Positions 52,400-63,373 of a stretch of 64,000 nt of DNA are shown piece by piece. Origin of the DNA: Sipunculus nudus (lineage: Eukaryota > Annelida > Sipuncula > Golfingiida > Sipunculidae); assembly GCA_026874595.1 (NCBI GenBank), contig CM049307.1, forward strand, positions 45,691,678 to 45,755,677. Reading direction: 5' to 3'. The notes beneath the pieces were generated by a model. The model saw only the letters and a program-made list of their open reading frames with translations, was not told the DNA's origin and searched no databases. Made by a program: the position numbers and the translations under genes. Within the stretch, counting starts at the first letter, position 1, and every line of letters begins with the position of its first letter.

Positions 52400-52774
52400 T
52401 AAAGGTGCTTTTCCATGTACGCGTTTTGCAAGCGTTTGCCGCGCGGCTGCCGCTCGGCAAAAATCCAGCCAGTTAAAAAGTCATGTGCTATTTCCATGTA
52501 TGCGATTGCCGCGCGGCAAACGCACGCGTCAGTTTTGGAATCCAGCAGTGCTGGATTTCTGCGTTTGCCGCGCGGCAAATGCAGGGGAATTCCGCTTAAA
52601 TGATGTCACATGTGGGGTTTCTCCTTATTCGTATGTTTTAGTCCGTTCATATGTGACAGGAAGGCGGTTTTTGCCGCCCGGCAGCCGCGCGGCAAACGCT
52701 CACATGGAAAAGGACTGGCCGCGCGGCAACGCATGCGTTTGACGTAAACTGCCGCGCACATGGAATAGCACCCT
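52400..52774. mobile_element. GC-rich hAT-like MITE with GCCGCGCGGC palindromes
   Basis: The ends are inverted: AAAGGTGCTTTTCCATGTAC at the left, and at the right CACATGGAATAGCACCCTG, whose complement begins CAGGGTGCTATTCCATGTG. A CAGGG start and an imperfect 8-bp flank match (TTACTGAC against ATACAGAT) fit a hAT-type element, but weakly. Inside, GCCGCGCGGC occurs five times, within palindromes as long as TTTGCCGCGCGGCAAA (52564-52579). Base composition is strikingly richer in G+C than the surroundings. Open frames in it are by-products. Confidence 0.75.
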
Positions 52775-52924
52775 GATACAGATAGCAGAACTGGCCCACT
52801 GTCATGGCCCGTTTCTTCTGGAGTTCTTGGACAAACAAACATACAGACAGGACAATTTTTGTAGTTTATAGATTCATCACTGATTTTCGGCTATGATAAA
52901 ACATAAAACATATTTATCTTCAAA

Positions 52925-53005
52925 GGGAAACCTGTTTGAAAGACCACCTATCTAATAAGACCACCGGTGCAAAAAGACCACTTTTTTAAGGTCCCTCAGG
53001 TAATC
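52925..53005 (+). repeat. GACCACC-family fragment
   Basis: GAAACCTGTTTGAAAGACCA, TAATAAGACCACCGGTGC and AAAAAGACCACTTTTT resemble the copy at 60460-60640. Confidence 0.5.
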
Positions 53006-53238
53006 TTATAAAACAGGTATCACTTACTGTATACATCAAGTGAAGATATCTCAGTGTAATCACAATCTAACTCCCACCTTAATCTTAGCCACATGTGGAA
53101 AATGTTAACTCAATTATATGATAGGCACATGGTTTCAACCTTTCAAGATCTTTAACAGAAAGTATGGGAAACACTTTTGGGGAATAACAATAGATAGGAA
53201 TGAATTTATCGGACCTCAGAGTATGGTTGATGACTTAC

Positions 53239-53280
53239 CTCCATTAATAATTGTACAACATCTAATTTTTCATGACTTAC
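53239..53280 (-). repeat. CASKIN: 42-bp tandem copy of exon end plus splice donor
   Basis: On the minus strand, the last 33 bases of the ankyrin exon and the first 9 of its intron (GTAAGTCAT) are repeated once with four or five substitutions. The second copy again ends ATGGAG|gtaagtca (donor at 53231-53238). Using that donor adds 42 bases, an open in-frame extension reading [14 protein letters not shown], which repeats the [10 protein letters not shown] helix of the exon. Confidence 0.85.
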
Positions 53281-53389
53281 CTCCAGTAATAATCGAACAA
53301 CATCTAATTTTCCATACAAGGCAGCTTCATGTAAACATGTACCCTGAGCAGTCTGTAGGTTGATGCTAACACCCGCTTGTAAAAGTAAC
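53281..53389 (-). CDS. CASKIN: Caskin ankyrin repeat exon (second coding exon)
   Basis: A 109-bp exon. The acceptor is gtttgttgcag (53390 onward) and the donor CTGGAG|gtaagt at 53275-53280. Its first base completes AG+G (Arg) from the exon at 60039-60166, and it ends in phase 0. It encodes [17 protein letters not shown], then [19 protein letters not shown]: the outer helix of one ankyrin repeat, then the hairpin and both helices of the next. Vertebrate Caskins read LLLQAGIDIN and ALHEAAL(C/Y)GK at these places. In Caskin the ankyrin block is a cytoplasmic protein-interaction module. A second, in-frame donor 42 bases downstream would give a longer form (53239-53389). Confidence 0.95.
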
Positions 53390-56300
53390 CTGCAACAAAC
53401 ATAACATAAATATTACACATACTATACCACACCATTATAATGTGGCTGTTACTATAGTCGGGGTTTGGAGGGTTGGAAAGTTTAAGCATTCAATATGTAC
53501 TTAGTATTTTGTTCATGTGTTTAATGGTAGGAGGATATGCGTTCATTCCAATTCTTGTATGCGTTCATTCACAAAACATCCTGCAATCAAGGAAGGAATC
53601 TCATGAAATTTTCAGCACATTTTCCGTAATGAGTCTATGAAGAATCTTTTTGATTTTGGTGTGGATCTGGTACATGATCAAGATTCAGGAATGGCATTAA
53701 GGAATTTTCACAAAAACAGTCACTTAATGAACCTCGGAATATTGGCTGGATAAGTGAATGTTAACACCATCCCACGGACCCCCACATGGCAGAGGCCTGC
53801 ATTGCTTAGTATGTTTATTAATATTACATAAATTTACCTTTCGAGTTGGAATATTTGAAACCAGACAGCTTTCAATTCTCTGAGAAAATAAAGCATTTTC
53901 CAGACCTTGACAAACCCAGATTTCCTCCCCTAGATTTTCCAAGTTCTCCAGACACAACCATTCAGCAATAAAGAAATCTCTGCACTTAAGCTAAGATTCT
54001 GTTAACCCTAGTCAGAGACTGGAACTAACAGGGAGACCTGCCTCATAATTCACATGGTCAAGGCCAGCTCCCCCATCTGATCTTACACTGCGTGGTACAG
54101 TGGTACCGTCAAAAGCTACATCTAGGCCCAGAATCCTTGCCAAACTCATAACAATGTCTATGACCCTGTCCAGATTCCTTGCCAAATTTCTTCAGCTGGC
54201 ATTGAAAAAGCACCTTCAACAAACTATTCACTTCATGTTTGTGATAACTTTTAAGTTACAGGCCTAAGAAATACCTGCTGTTTACCCGAAGTGTGGAGAA
54301 TAATGCCTAATGTTTTCTAAGTGTTCATTTTCCATAATTTCTCATAAACCCTGTAGAATTTGACATTATTTAATGAAAGGACTATCACTGCAGCATCTAT
54401 CAGACGCTTTGGCAGTGTATCCAGCTGAGCCCATGAAAACCATGCCAGGTTTTAACTTAGTCCATGGAAAACCTTTACCAGACAGATTTGTGCTGATTTT
54501 TCCAATGTAAGATCAGGTAATATACTAGTGTCAATAAAAAAATTTGAAAACTGTCTGGGTGGAATTACAAAATCTTTCTCTGACCGCAGTCAATCTTTCA
54601 CATCAAATTATTTTCTATATCATCTGAATGTATATTACCATTCATTAAAGAGAGAGAGAATTAAAATGTTTTTGAAATCTTAAGAAGACTTCTGGATTTA
54701 CCTTGTTATACTGAAGCTTCAAAGTACAAATGTATAGATTTGTGGCTTGCTTGCCTTTCCTGATATTAGCAAGAATGAACATTTCTTTCAACTTGACAAG
54801 AACACTTTTGGGAATGTCAAGGTGAAATGCAATTGCCATCAGGCAGTGGGTGGGTCAACTTCACACCATGTGGATGCTTGAATGCAAAATTAGACTTTAA
54901 TAAAAGCCCAGACAAGGAATGTTGATTGGCCAGACTCCTCCACCCTCCAGAACAGAAGAGCCCTTCCATAACCATCGCCCACTCTGTGAACCCGAGATTT
55001 TATAACTGAACATAAGCACCGTCAAACATTAATCTGTTCCTTCAGACGTATCATGTCAGCAGTGGTATCAGTTTACTGTCACTGCACTTGATTCACTGTT
55101 TAAAGTCTTTCTCAGATTACATTAAATAAAACAGTTGACATGTTTTTTTTACCTAGACGACAGCTTCATTATTTAAGGCCTTAACCAGGTTTATTTAAAA
55201 CTCTCTCAAATTACATTAACTGGAACTCTCTAATGATTTATCTCTGGCTGACAGATGGAAATTATGAACTTCAGATGACAAAACCATATCCTTGACAAGA
55301 GGCTGTATGTGAAATAGCTTTTAAATAATACAATTATAGAAGTAATAAACTAATTAAATTGTAGTATGTGGGAAATAATGTACTGTCAAAGAATTTGGTG
55401 TTCAAATTTGAAGATATTTAGTTCAGTACCCACTACTTCCATCAAGGCAAGTAAGATTTAAAGAGCTTTAACTTTTAAATTGAAATGTCTTCACAACATT
55501 TACCTCATTATACCTCAATCAGCCAGGATGAATGATGCTTTTATTGCTGTTGGTTGGTTGGCTGATTGCATGGTTGGTTGTTTAGTTACTTGGTTGCTTC
55601 AATGAGCTATCCGTTAGCTACCTTATTCAAAAAGCTTTGAATGGATATGTTAAAATTTTATGGATGGTTAAGGAACAATCCAATAAGTTTTGGAGGAAAT
55701 CTGAATCACTATAATAATGGTTTTTTATAAAGAATACTTTTACAATTTAAATTTGTGTGAGAGACACATCCTTCAATACATATAATTATCTTCATCCTTA
55801 CTGAATAAACAGACCCAACAACCGGCCGTGGTTCTACATGCTAAAAAAAAAACAAATTAAATGATCTGCCAGCTGCCTATTTAAACACTGGTTCCCAGAC
55901 ATACAAAATTTGAAGAACAGGGGAACTGGGGTTCAAAGGACAGTAATAGACAGGTAATTGTAACTATCATGTTACGCAGCCTACTTTTCTATAATTCAAG
56001 TTCTTTAGCCGGAGGCGGCTGACCCGAAAAGGCAGCATACACAATATCGTGTGAACTATGCATGCGTGAACTTGGGCGACTAATAATAAAGATAAGAAAC
56101 AACTACATGACAGGCCTGTTATTTCTTATGACTATGTCAAAGTTGCCTACAGCAAGTCACTTCAGCCGATAGTAAAGTTAAATACAATGAATAGGCTGGC
56201 CTCTACTCATAAATCTGTAACATGACACAGTGGAAATATTTATATATATATATTTATCGTGATACCACCCACAGACATAAGTAAGAGAGTCATACATATT

Positions 56301-56780
56301 TCTCTCATAAAACTTTTGTTCACAAATTGAGGAATCATTTTCTACATAAACCTTTGGAATGTATCCTAAGATATCACTGCTCTAATGTATTTTTAATAGA
56401 AAGGACAAAATTTGTCTAAGATAATGTCACCCATGATATCAAGATGAGAAACCACTTGTCTCAGATATCATAAGATTGTATCAATAAATAAATTACATTT
56501 CACACAAATCTTTAGAAAGACACAGTGAGTAAATGCACTTGAAATTATGTCACCAACACATTCAGGGTTGAGGACTCTTTATCTCCATCTTGTTATTACA
56601 TCATCTAAGTTGCTTCATCAGGACACAGCATTATGAAACACTTTATTATGAATCATGTGGAACATTGTCATACAACAGAATTGCATTCTCAGCCAAGACC
56701 AGAATCATGCATAAGAATAAAGATGACATGAATAAACATATAATGGTGAGTAGAGCTGGCATGATGTAATGTTAGATCAT

Positions 56781-57060
56781 GGAGCATGGCGGCATAATGG
56801 TTAGGGCACTGGACTTGTGACCATAAGGCTGTGGTTTTGCATCTTGTTCAAACTGCTATCTGTGCTAACCCTCATATGGTAAGGGAGCACTCTCTTGAAT
56901 TCCTGTTATGGCTGCTTGGGTTGTATGCTCCACAAGGAAGGGACTAGGGAGAGAATAGCTACAAGAATAAAGAGGCCCGAAACACCAGGAACGCAAAGTG
57001 TAGTCAGATGAGACTGACACTGTCAGTGATATCAGACTAGAAACCCACTAGCCTTACCTT
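56781..57060 (+). repeat. tRNA-derived SINE, plus strand
   Basis: The head CATGGCGGCATAATGGTTAG, GGCACTGGACTTGTGACC has tRNA-like A-box and anticodon-arm spacing. The B box (GTGGTTTTGCATC, about 56832) is decayed. The body continues through CTTGGGTTGTATGCTCCAC and a GACACTGTCAGTGATATC palindrome-like stretch. Confidence 0.55.
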
Positions 57061-57089
57061 TATCAATAAATGTGAGAGGACTGATATGA

Positions 57090-57240
57090 TAATCAATGGC
57101 CCTGACAAGAAATGATATGATTACTGATGGCTCTGACAAGAAATAATATGATTATTGATGGCTCTGACAAGAAATAATACGATTACTGATGGCTCTGACA
57201 GGAATTAATGATTATTGATCGCTCTGACAAGAAATGATAT
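57090..57240 (+). repeat. 31-bp minisatellite, about five copies
   Basis: The unit is near GATGGCTCTGACAAGAAATA then ATATGATTATT. The CTCTGACAAG phrase starts at about 57100, 57131, 57162, 57193 and 57222 (spacings 31, 31, 31 and 29). Confidence 0.9.
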
Positions 57241-60038
57241 AATACATGCAACAACATGCATTAACCAGTTATAGTATAGAAAACTAACCAATTTTTCAGA
57301 CTTGTTACTCTTTCCTGATGATGTGTAATTACAAACAATCAGATGGTCCAACATTACATTCACTTACATGTAAATTTACAGCTATATTTTTATAGTATAG
57401 TAGCACAGATGATAAGTGGGCATACAGCACAGGTGGTAAAAAAGACATGTTGACTTGTTACCTTTTATTACAGGACTTTGTTATAACATAGCACTCACTA
57501 CAAAGGAACTTTATGAAACTTCCAGTTTCAAAGAAAATGTTCAGTATCTTACTCTAATATTACTCTAACCTATTCCTCACAAGTAACACCAGCTATGACT
57601 GTGACCGACACCACATGATAGTAACATCTGTGACCATGTTACAGTTTCAACATAAACCAGGGGGCAGGGTATAGCAACTCAAGACCACAAAATTGAAACA
57701 GCTCAGACACAAAGCCTTACAGGTCCCCAACCCCCCACTTATCCACTCCACACTTTATATATGGCCCGGGGGAATCTCGTAGGAATCCATGCTATGTCAT
57801 CACTCTGTCCACAATCTGTACAGCGACCTAGTACTTAACCTGTTATTGCCCTCTCAAGCCTCAGGGAGGGCTTCTTGCTGTAACAGCCTCTGTGGAGGAC
57901 ATATGGACACCAGAATAGCAGCACACTGATCCATATGAGCAATCACCAGTTGCTGGCCAGCCTGTATGAGCAGCCAGGAGATTGACCATATAGCACATGT
58001 GGTCTGGAGTCCACAATTAAGTCAGTGTTCAGTTTTACTTAATACATATTTCACCATTCCTTATTTTTAAGTGATGAATCTTGTCCTATCAGAGCAGCTT
58101 ATGGTCCCTTGTTTAAAATATAAGAAGATTAAATCTGGATATATTTATGGTGCTGAGTCTTAAATACACTTTCACACAGCACTTCAACAATGCACTTGTT
58201 CTAAATCTCCTTTGTGTAAACTGCTGCTTGGATAGCAAAATTCTCTCGGATCCATCACCAGGGCTGGCACATAAGCAAAGAATTGCAAACAGACCAATGA
58301 GAGTGGGTTTAAAATTGATGCTGCATGCACAATGCAATACCTCCCCTATTTAATATTTGCACACAATGAGTTAAGATATTTAAGCAGAACCATTTTATTT
58401 AATAGTTTCAAACAACATAATACATGTTCATCTGAACGCTCTGTGCTGGTCTAAGATAAAATATTAAAATATATTTGAAAGGTTTAAAACATGCAGTTTA
58501 ATGACCATATGGTTGACCTCCAGGACTAATTTATCACAGTATGAATCATCTGTGAACATCATTAAGAAGCAAAAGTACACAACTGAAGGGAAAATAAAGA
58601 AATAATGCATGACATTTATGATCAAAACATACCTTGTCCCTCCTTACTTAAACAGCTGAGACCAACAGTTATCCATACAAATTATTAAATATCCACAGGT
58701 GTTGCTCAGTGGCCAGAGAGTATAGGCTCTGTTGATGCTCCAACTGTTTAGATCTTTAACAACTCAGGGCAGCTGACCATGGATGGACCTGCAAAGCTCC
58801 AATCAGTGTTTACTCTATGCCTGTGTTTGGATGAATAACCTTGGAAGTGTCTAAGGTACGCTGTCTCTAACCTTGCTTTGTGCAGTCATGTGCGTACAGA
58901 CTTCACTCAATTTCGACCGGTGGAGGGCCTCACCATTAGGCCATGGACAGTGAAGCAAAATATTTGTTTAGGCAGTCGGTGGGGGATCTAGACCTGCCAG
59001 ATAAACTACAATGTGATGGATCAGGGGTGGGATCCGAAATAGTAATAATCTTTCAGTGCCGAGTGTAACACCAATAGGGCACGAATGTTTATAAACATTG
59101 TGTAAATTACTCCTGGCCGGGAAGAGAAATAGTCCATACTAACTGTTGCTCATATCATACTGATATATTGCTGGAATGTGGGTAAACACCCCAGATAAAC
59201 GCTCTCCCAGTGTCAATTTAAACAAACGTTCGGTCACTTGCATAAATAACCCCAAAACATTTATAAATGCTGTGTAAACTACTTTGTTATTTGATACCTA
59301 CTGGTGATATTTTGATATAAAACTGATACTTAGATAATTTAACACACTTTCTCTATCACAAAAAATGTGAACTTTATATACACTTTTGCTCTAACTCCCC
59401 TTGCCCACTGAATGAATAGAGATAAACAAAGATGCAGGGCAAAAATATTATTACGCATTCCTACAGGTACAGCTCCTTTGATCTCTCTCAGTCTTCAATT
59501 TACCTGTATGACTGTCTGGAAACCAGAACCCCTTGTTTAATTAATATTGCGTTAACCAGGAACTGTGACAGGGTTTGATGTTGTGATTAAGCTGGTCTGT
59601 ATTTAGTTTGAAATGTATGGAAATACCCAAATAAAAGGACACCCCTCAAGACTGATGGTAACCTCAGACCACCAGGTTTCAATACAAAATGGTGGTATGC
59701 TCATTAATCTAATGATTTTTAGACTGCACATTTTGTCAAGCCAAAATGGCATGCCCGGACCACTTCAAAAGTTTGATAAAATCATTTTGAAGAGACGATG
59801 ACATCATCAGATTTGATATTTTTAACAGTTCTGATGATGTCAACAGATTGTGTCTTTTTTTAGTGATGATGTCATCACCTGATTGGGGACACACTGAGAA
59901 GTCCAGCTGATTATTTCTCTCTGGCAGTTCTGCCAATGAATCAGTGATGGCACTTCACTGGCAGCCTTACCATGGTGATTAAAATGATGATGATGAAGGA
60001 GATGAAGAAACACAAAAAGTCAAATTGATCTGATTTAC

Positions 60039-60166
60039 CTGATTATGTCACTGTGACCGTTCTTGGCAGCTAAATGCAGGCAGCTTGTGCGACCATTGTC
60101 TAATAAGTTTCGACTGTCCGTCAGGAGTGCACCACAGCGATCTGTCTGTACCAGGAGTTCCACCAC
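60039..60166 (-). CDS. CASKIN: Caskin ankyrin repeat exon (first coding exon in window)
   Basis: A 128-bp internal exon. The acceptor is gggtgtgtcttcag (60167 onward) and the donor CAG|gtaaat at 60033-60038. It starts in phase 0 and leaves two bases (AG). It encodes VVELLVQTDRCGALLTDSRN, then LLDNGRTSCLHLAAKNGHSDII. Caskin1 has LHLAAKNGHIDIIR at the same place, preceded by a helix followed by a loop longer than in a standard repeat, as here. The gene must continue upstream, since the initiator methionine and the earlier ankyrin repeats are not in this window. Confidence 0.94.
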
Positions 60167-60459
60167 CTGAAGACACACCCAAACAACACAATGACAATAA
60201 CATATACAGTTTAATAAAATCAAGCAATAATGCTGGCACCTTAGTGTTAAAGAACTTAAAGAACAAATGACATATATAATAAGTGGTCATACTTTCTTGT
60301 GAGTCAACCCTTTGTATAAGAAATAAAAGAAAAAGTTATGCACACTGTATTGTGTACATTACTTTATGTTCTGTTAGTACAAATACATAAACAAAGAATG
60401 TATGACTCTTTTTCCACATAATGAAAAAAAGATTAGTTGTACATAATTTTATATAAACA

Positions 60460-60640
60460 GTGAAATCTTGCCTGACGACCACCTCACAACAGTGACCATT
60501 CTGCTGATATGACCACCTTTTTTTGTCCAGGACTTATGTATTTCATCATAAAAACCTCCAGCTAACAAGACCATCCACTAACATGACTATTTTGGCTGGT
60601 TCAGCAGGTGGTCATGTTTGTGAGATATCACTGCTTTATT
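60460..60640 (+). repeat. GACCACC-family dispersed repeat
   Basis: CAGTGAAATCTTGCCTGACG, ACCACCTCACAACAGTGACC, TGATATGACCACC, then GCAGGTGGTCATGTTTGTGA. Same family as 12189-12350, with tandem GACCA-type sub-words. Confidence 0.65.
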
Positions 60641-62879
60641 TTATAAACCTGTATATATTTTGTGTATATTTTACTGTATAAACAAATGAGCTGACAAATA
60701 TATTTTTTTTCAAAATCAGATTGACAGTAGACTCCTGGACACACATAAGCATGTGTGTGTGAGTGTGTGTGCACATTTATATTCACTTCTGCATATATCT
60801 TCATGTAAAAGCAAACATACTTATAGGCAGACATCATATGGAAATATTACAGGTATGTTAAGTATACATCACAAAAAACATGAAATATAGGCTTTACATG
60901 CTTGTTGAAGCATGTGACAGAATGCATGTAACTGCTAACGCACCATAGCTACAATTACCGGTACATAACAAGACTCAGAGGAGGCTGCAGGAGCAAAAAC
61001 TACAGCGACGGACAAAAGGACCAGCCACGCATGGCTGGATAAGAAACTCTCTGAGTGGTACTTCTAGTGACAGTTTATTACTGAGGTGTTTTCGTCAGTA
61101 AGCGCAGAACTCAGCTTCCCCCATCACCTTGACCCGAAGAGGTCACATTCTGTTACACTAATTTATCATTCAATCTGGGTGTGGCCAGATGATCTTTTCA
61201 TGATAATGGTTCAACTCTCACGTTCGGAAACTTGATGACATTAAAAGAGGATTATTTATCATGTCTGCTTGAATTGATGACACCATAACGACTTCACTTG
61301 TTTATTACAATGATTAAAATGAAGGGGAGGGTTAAACGTAAACATCAATCAACAAATTTCCGTACAGGGTAGCATGGTTCAATGGATACTCACAGTCCAA
61401 TGAATTTAGGCCACCTGGCATAATGGTGTTAAGGTAGCTCTGACCACAAACACAGACAGATAGATCTCTTGCAAACAGGTTTACTTTATAAACATAAAAA
61501 GGCAAGATTCATTATTATAATGCAATGCCTTACTTACACAGTCTAGATGGATTATTTCAATAATTGTTCTTTAAACTTTTACAAAACTTTATGTAAGACA
61601 CTTTTTTACCTTTAGTTTTAAATTACTTGTTCAATATGCCGAACTTGAAGACTAGTCTTATTCAAAATATCATAGACAGTACTGTATGTGATATACTGGC
61701 ATAGTGTCTGAAAGATGGCATTGCTAAACACCCTTTGCACAGTCTCCAAAATTATGTCAAATTCTAAAGGATTTAGGGGAAAATATGGAAAACAGCCCCC
61801 CTAAGGACACAATTGGCAATATTTCTGACACTTTCTTGACACAAAAGAGATGTGTGAAACAATTTTGTGCCCCAGTCAATTATAATATAAGATTATGATA
61901 AGCAAGAATGAAGCTAAGTTGAGTGTCCATTAGAAAATATAAATATTTGTTTATCATATACCCAATCCACACTTCTCCTGATGTCATCTGTATGAAGAGA
62001 TACAGAGATGAGAGTTTATAAATTTACGGCTCATCAGTGACATGGGTCAATGAACACTCAGATATGACCAGCTTTGAACCACCTGGCCTGGATTATTCCA
62101 CAATGTTGCACCTGTTAAAACTACACTCCTCTGTTCTAGTTAAGGCCTATAAGTTAAAGTAGCCTGCAGTAAAGTACAATTTTAATACACCAGTGTCAAT
62201 TTCCATCACAGGAGCTATGATTATACCAAGACAACTGGAAATAAAACAGCACAATATCCAACTTGGACTGTCTCAGTTATTCACCTGACGCGCCGTGTGA
62301 CTGTGTTATGGCCAGGGAAGAACTCCCCTAATTCCCCGTTGTAACAATTATGTGAAACAATTCCTATTAGAGTGCAATAAATGTTATACTGATTAATTTA
62401 TATTGATAGAAAATAACCTCAAGTTCAAACATAAGAATACATTTAATCATGTCACTCACATAAGGAGAGTTAACTGTAAGGGAAATTGTATCAGACCATA
62501 ATTTGGAGGCAGCCACTTCAGAGGACATTAACTAACGGTGCTAAGATTAATTGAAAATCAATGACATGCAATTAAGAGATAATGGTTTCCCATATAATGA
62601 TTCAGGCTTGCTGAATCAATATTTGAATTTTGCTTTAAATGCACCAAATAATTACTAGGCTGGCTTGATTACATCTCTATTTTAACCCAATATGAATTTT
62701 GGCACAATATGACCATGACAGTTAAGGCTGATCACTACCTTGCTTTGACTGACAACATTGGGAATATTTATTTAAATTTGGAAAATTATGGAAATTTGAT
62801 TAAACACTGATTTTGTGTCAAGGGAAAAGAATATTGTGAAATAAATTTTTAACCATTTTTAATATAAATTGGGAAACAC

Positions 62880-63373
62880 GTAAAGGGGCCCAATCACCTA
62901 TAAAGCATGTTGAATTGCCACAAAAAATAACTTCTTTCCTTTAAAATAAATTTGTACATACCAAAATATTGCCCTGAAACTGTTTGCTTACTTCTGTAAA
63001 CAAGTGTTAAAAACAGTGGACCAGGCACGATCACAGGTGTCAACATAAACACAGCGCGTGCATCATCTGGGCCATAACGTGTCAATCAAGAGATTGACTG
63101 ATTTGGACCAAAAATGCACCACATGTTCCCGCTGGCTGAAAAACTGCACGTTGTGGGTCACAATGGGACCTCCAGTGGAGTGGCCATGTTAACAGACACA
63201 CTTGGACTATGTTTACCAACATGCAGAACAATAACAAGCTGTTAAACAGCCATATACCAGGTACTGAGATTGTGTGCTTAGATGGTTTTTCTGGGAAACT
63301 TTTGTATAAAGCAAGACTGATCTGATAGTGTGAAGTAATAGGCACAATATTGCTCCTGATTATGTCCCTTTAA
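62880..63373. mobile_element. Diverged relative of the TTAA-flanked MITE
   Basis: The left end is (G)TAAAGGGGCCCAATCACC. The right end, CTCCTGATTATGTCCCTTTAA, has a complement that starts TTAAAGGGACATAATCA. About 13 of 18 end positions pair. The right end has TTAA but the left has GTAA, so one target duplication is mutated or the true boundary differs. Interior words such as TATGTTTACCAACATG parallel TGTGTTTACAAACATG in the copy at 29459-29838. Confidence 0.6.

Larger units (their letters stand above)
42666..53238 (-). other. Caskin intron, about 10.6 kb
   Basis: A phase-0 intron between two ankyrin exons. It contains a GACCACC-family block (42936-43035), a degenerate 155-160 bp tandem repeat (45430-45990), a possible decayed coding relic (48780-49560), another GACCACC-family repeat (51270-51462), a GC-rich MITE (52400-52774) and a further GACCACC block (52925-53005). 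If the upstream donor is used it begins at 53280 instead of 53238. The less AT-rich stretches at 45950-46400 and 47300-47900 have no exon I can defend. Confidence 0.6.
53390..60038 (-). other. Caskin intron, about 6.6 kb
   Basis: A phase-2 intron within the ankyrin region. It holds a short GGTT-rich stretch (about 55549-55610), a tRNA-headed SINE (about 56781-57060) followed at once by a 31-bp minisatellite (57090-57240), and otherwise AT-rich sequence with no recognisable exon. Confidence 0.6.

Noticed and set aside
52415-52842. Several overlapping open frames on both strands
   Set aside because: By-products of the GC-rich palindromic MITE, where stop codons are rare.
58685-58790. tRNA-like head (TTGCTCAGTGGCCAGAG)
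   Set aside because: No recognisable B box at the right distance and no cloverleaf; too weak to annotate.
61385-61431. Possible exon ending GGACT|gtgagtat upstream of the ankyrin exons
   Set aside because: Both splice sites look fair, but the 46-bp reading (SYLNTIMPGGLNSLD) is not ankyrin-like and leaves a phase that does not fit the phase-0 start at 60166.
62281-62340. Possible short exon ending CGTCAG|gtgaat
   Set aside because: The peptide shows no ankyrin signature and the acceptor is poor.
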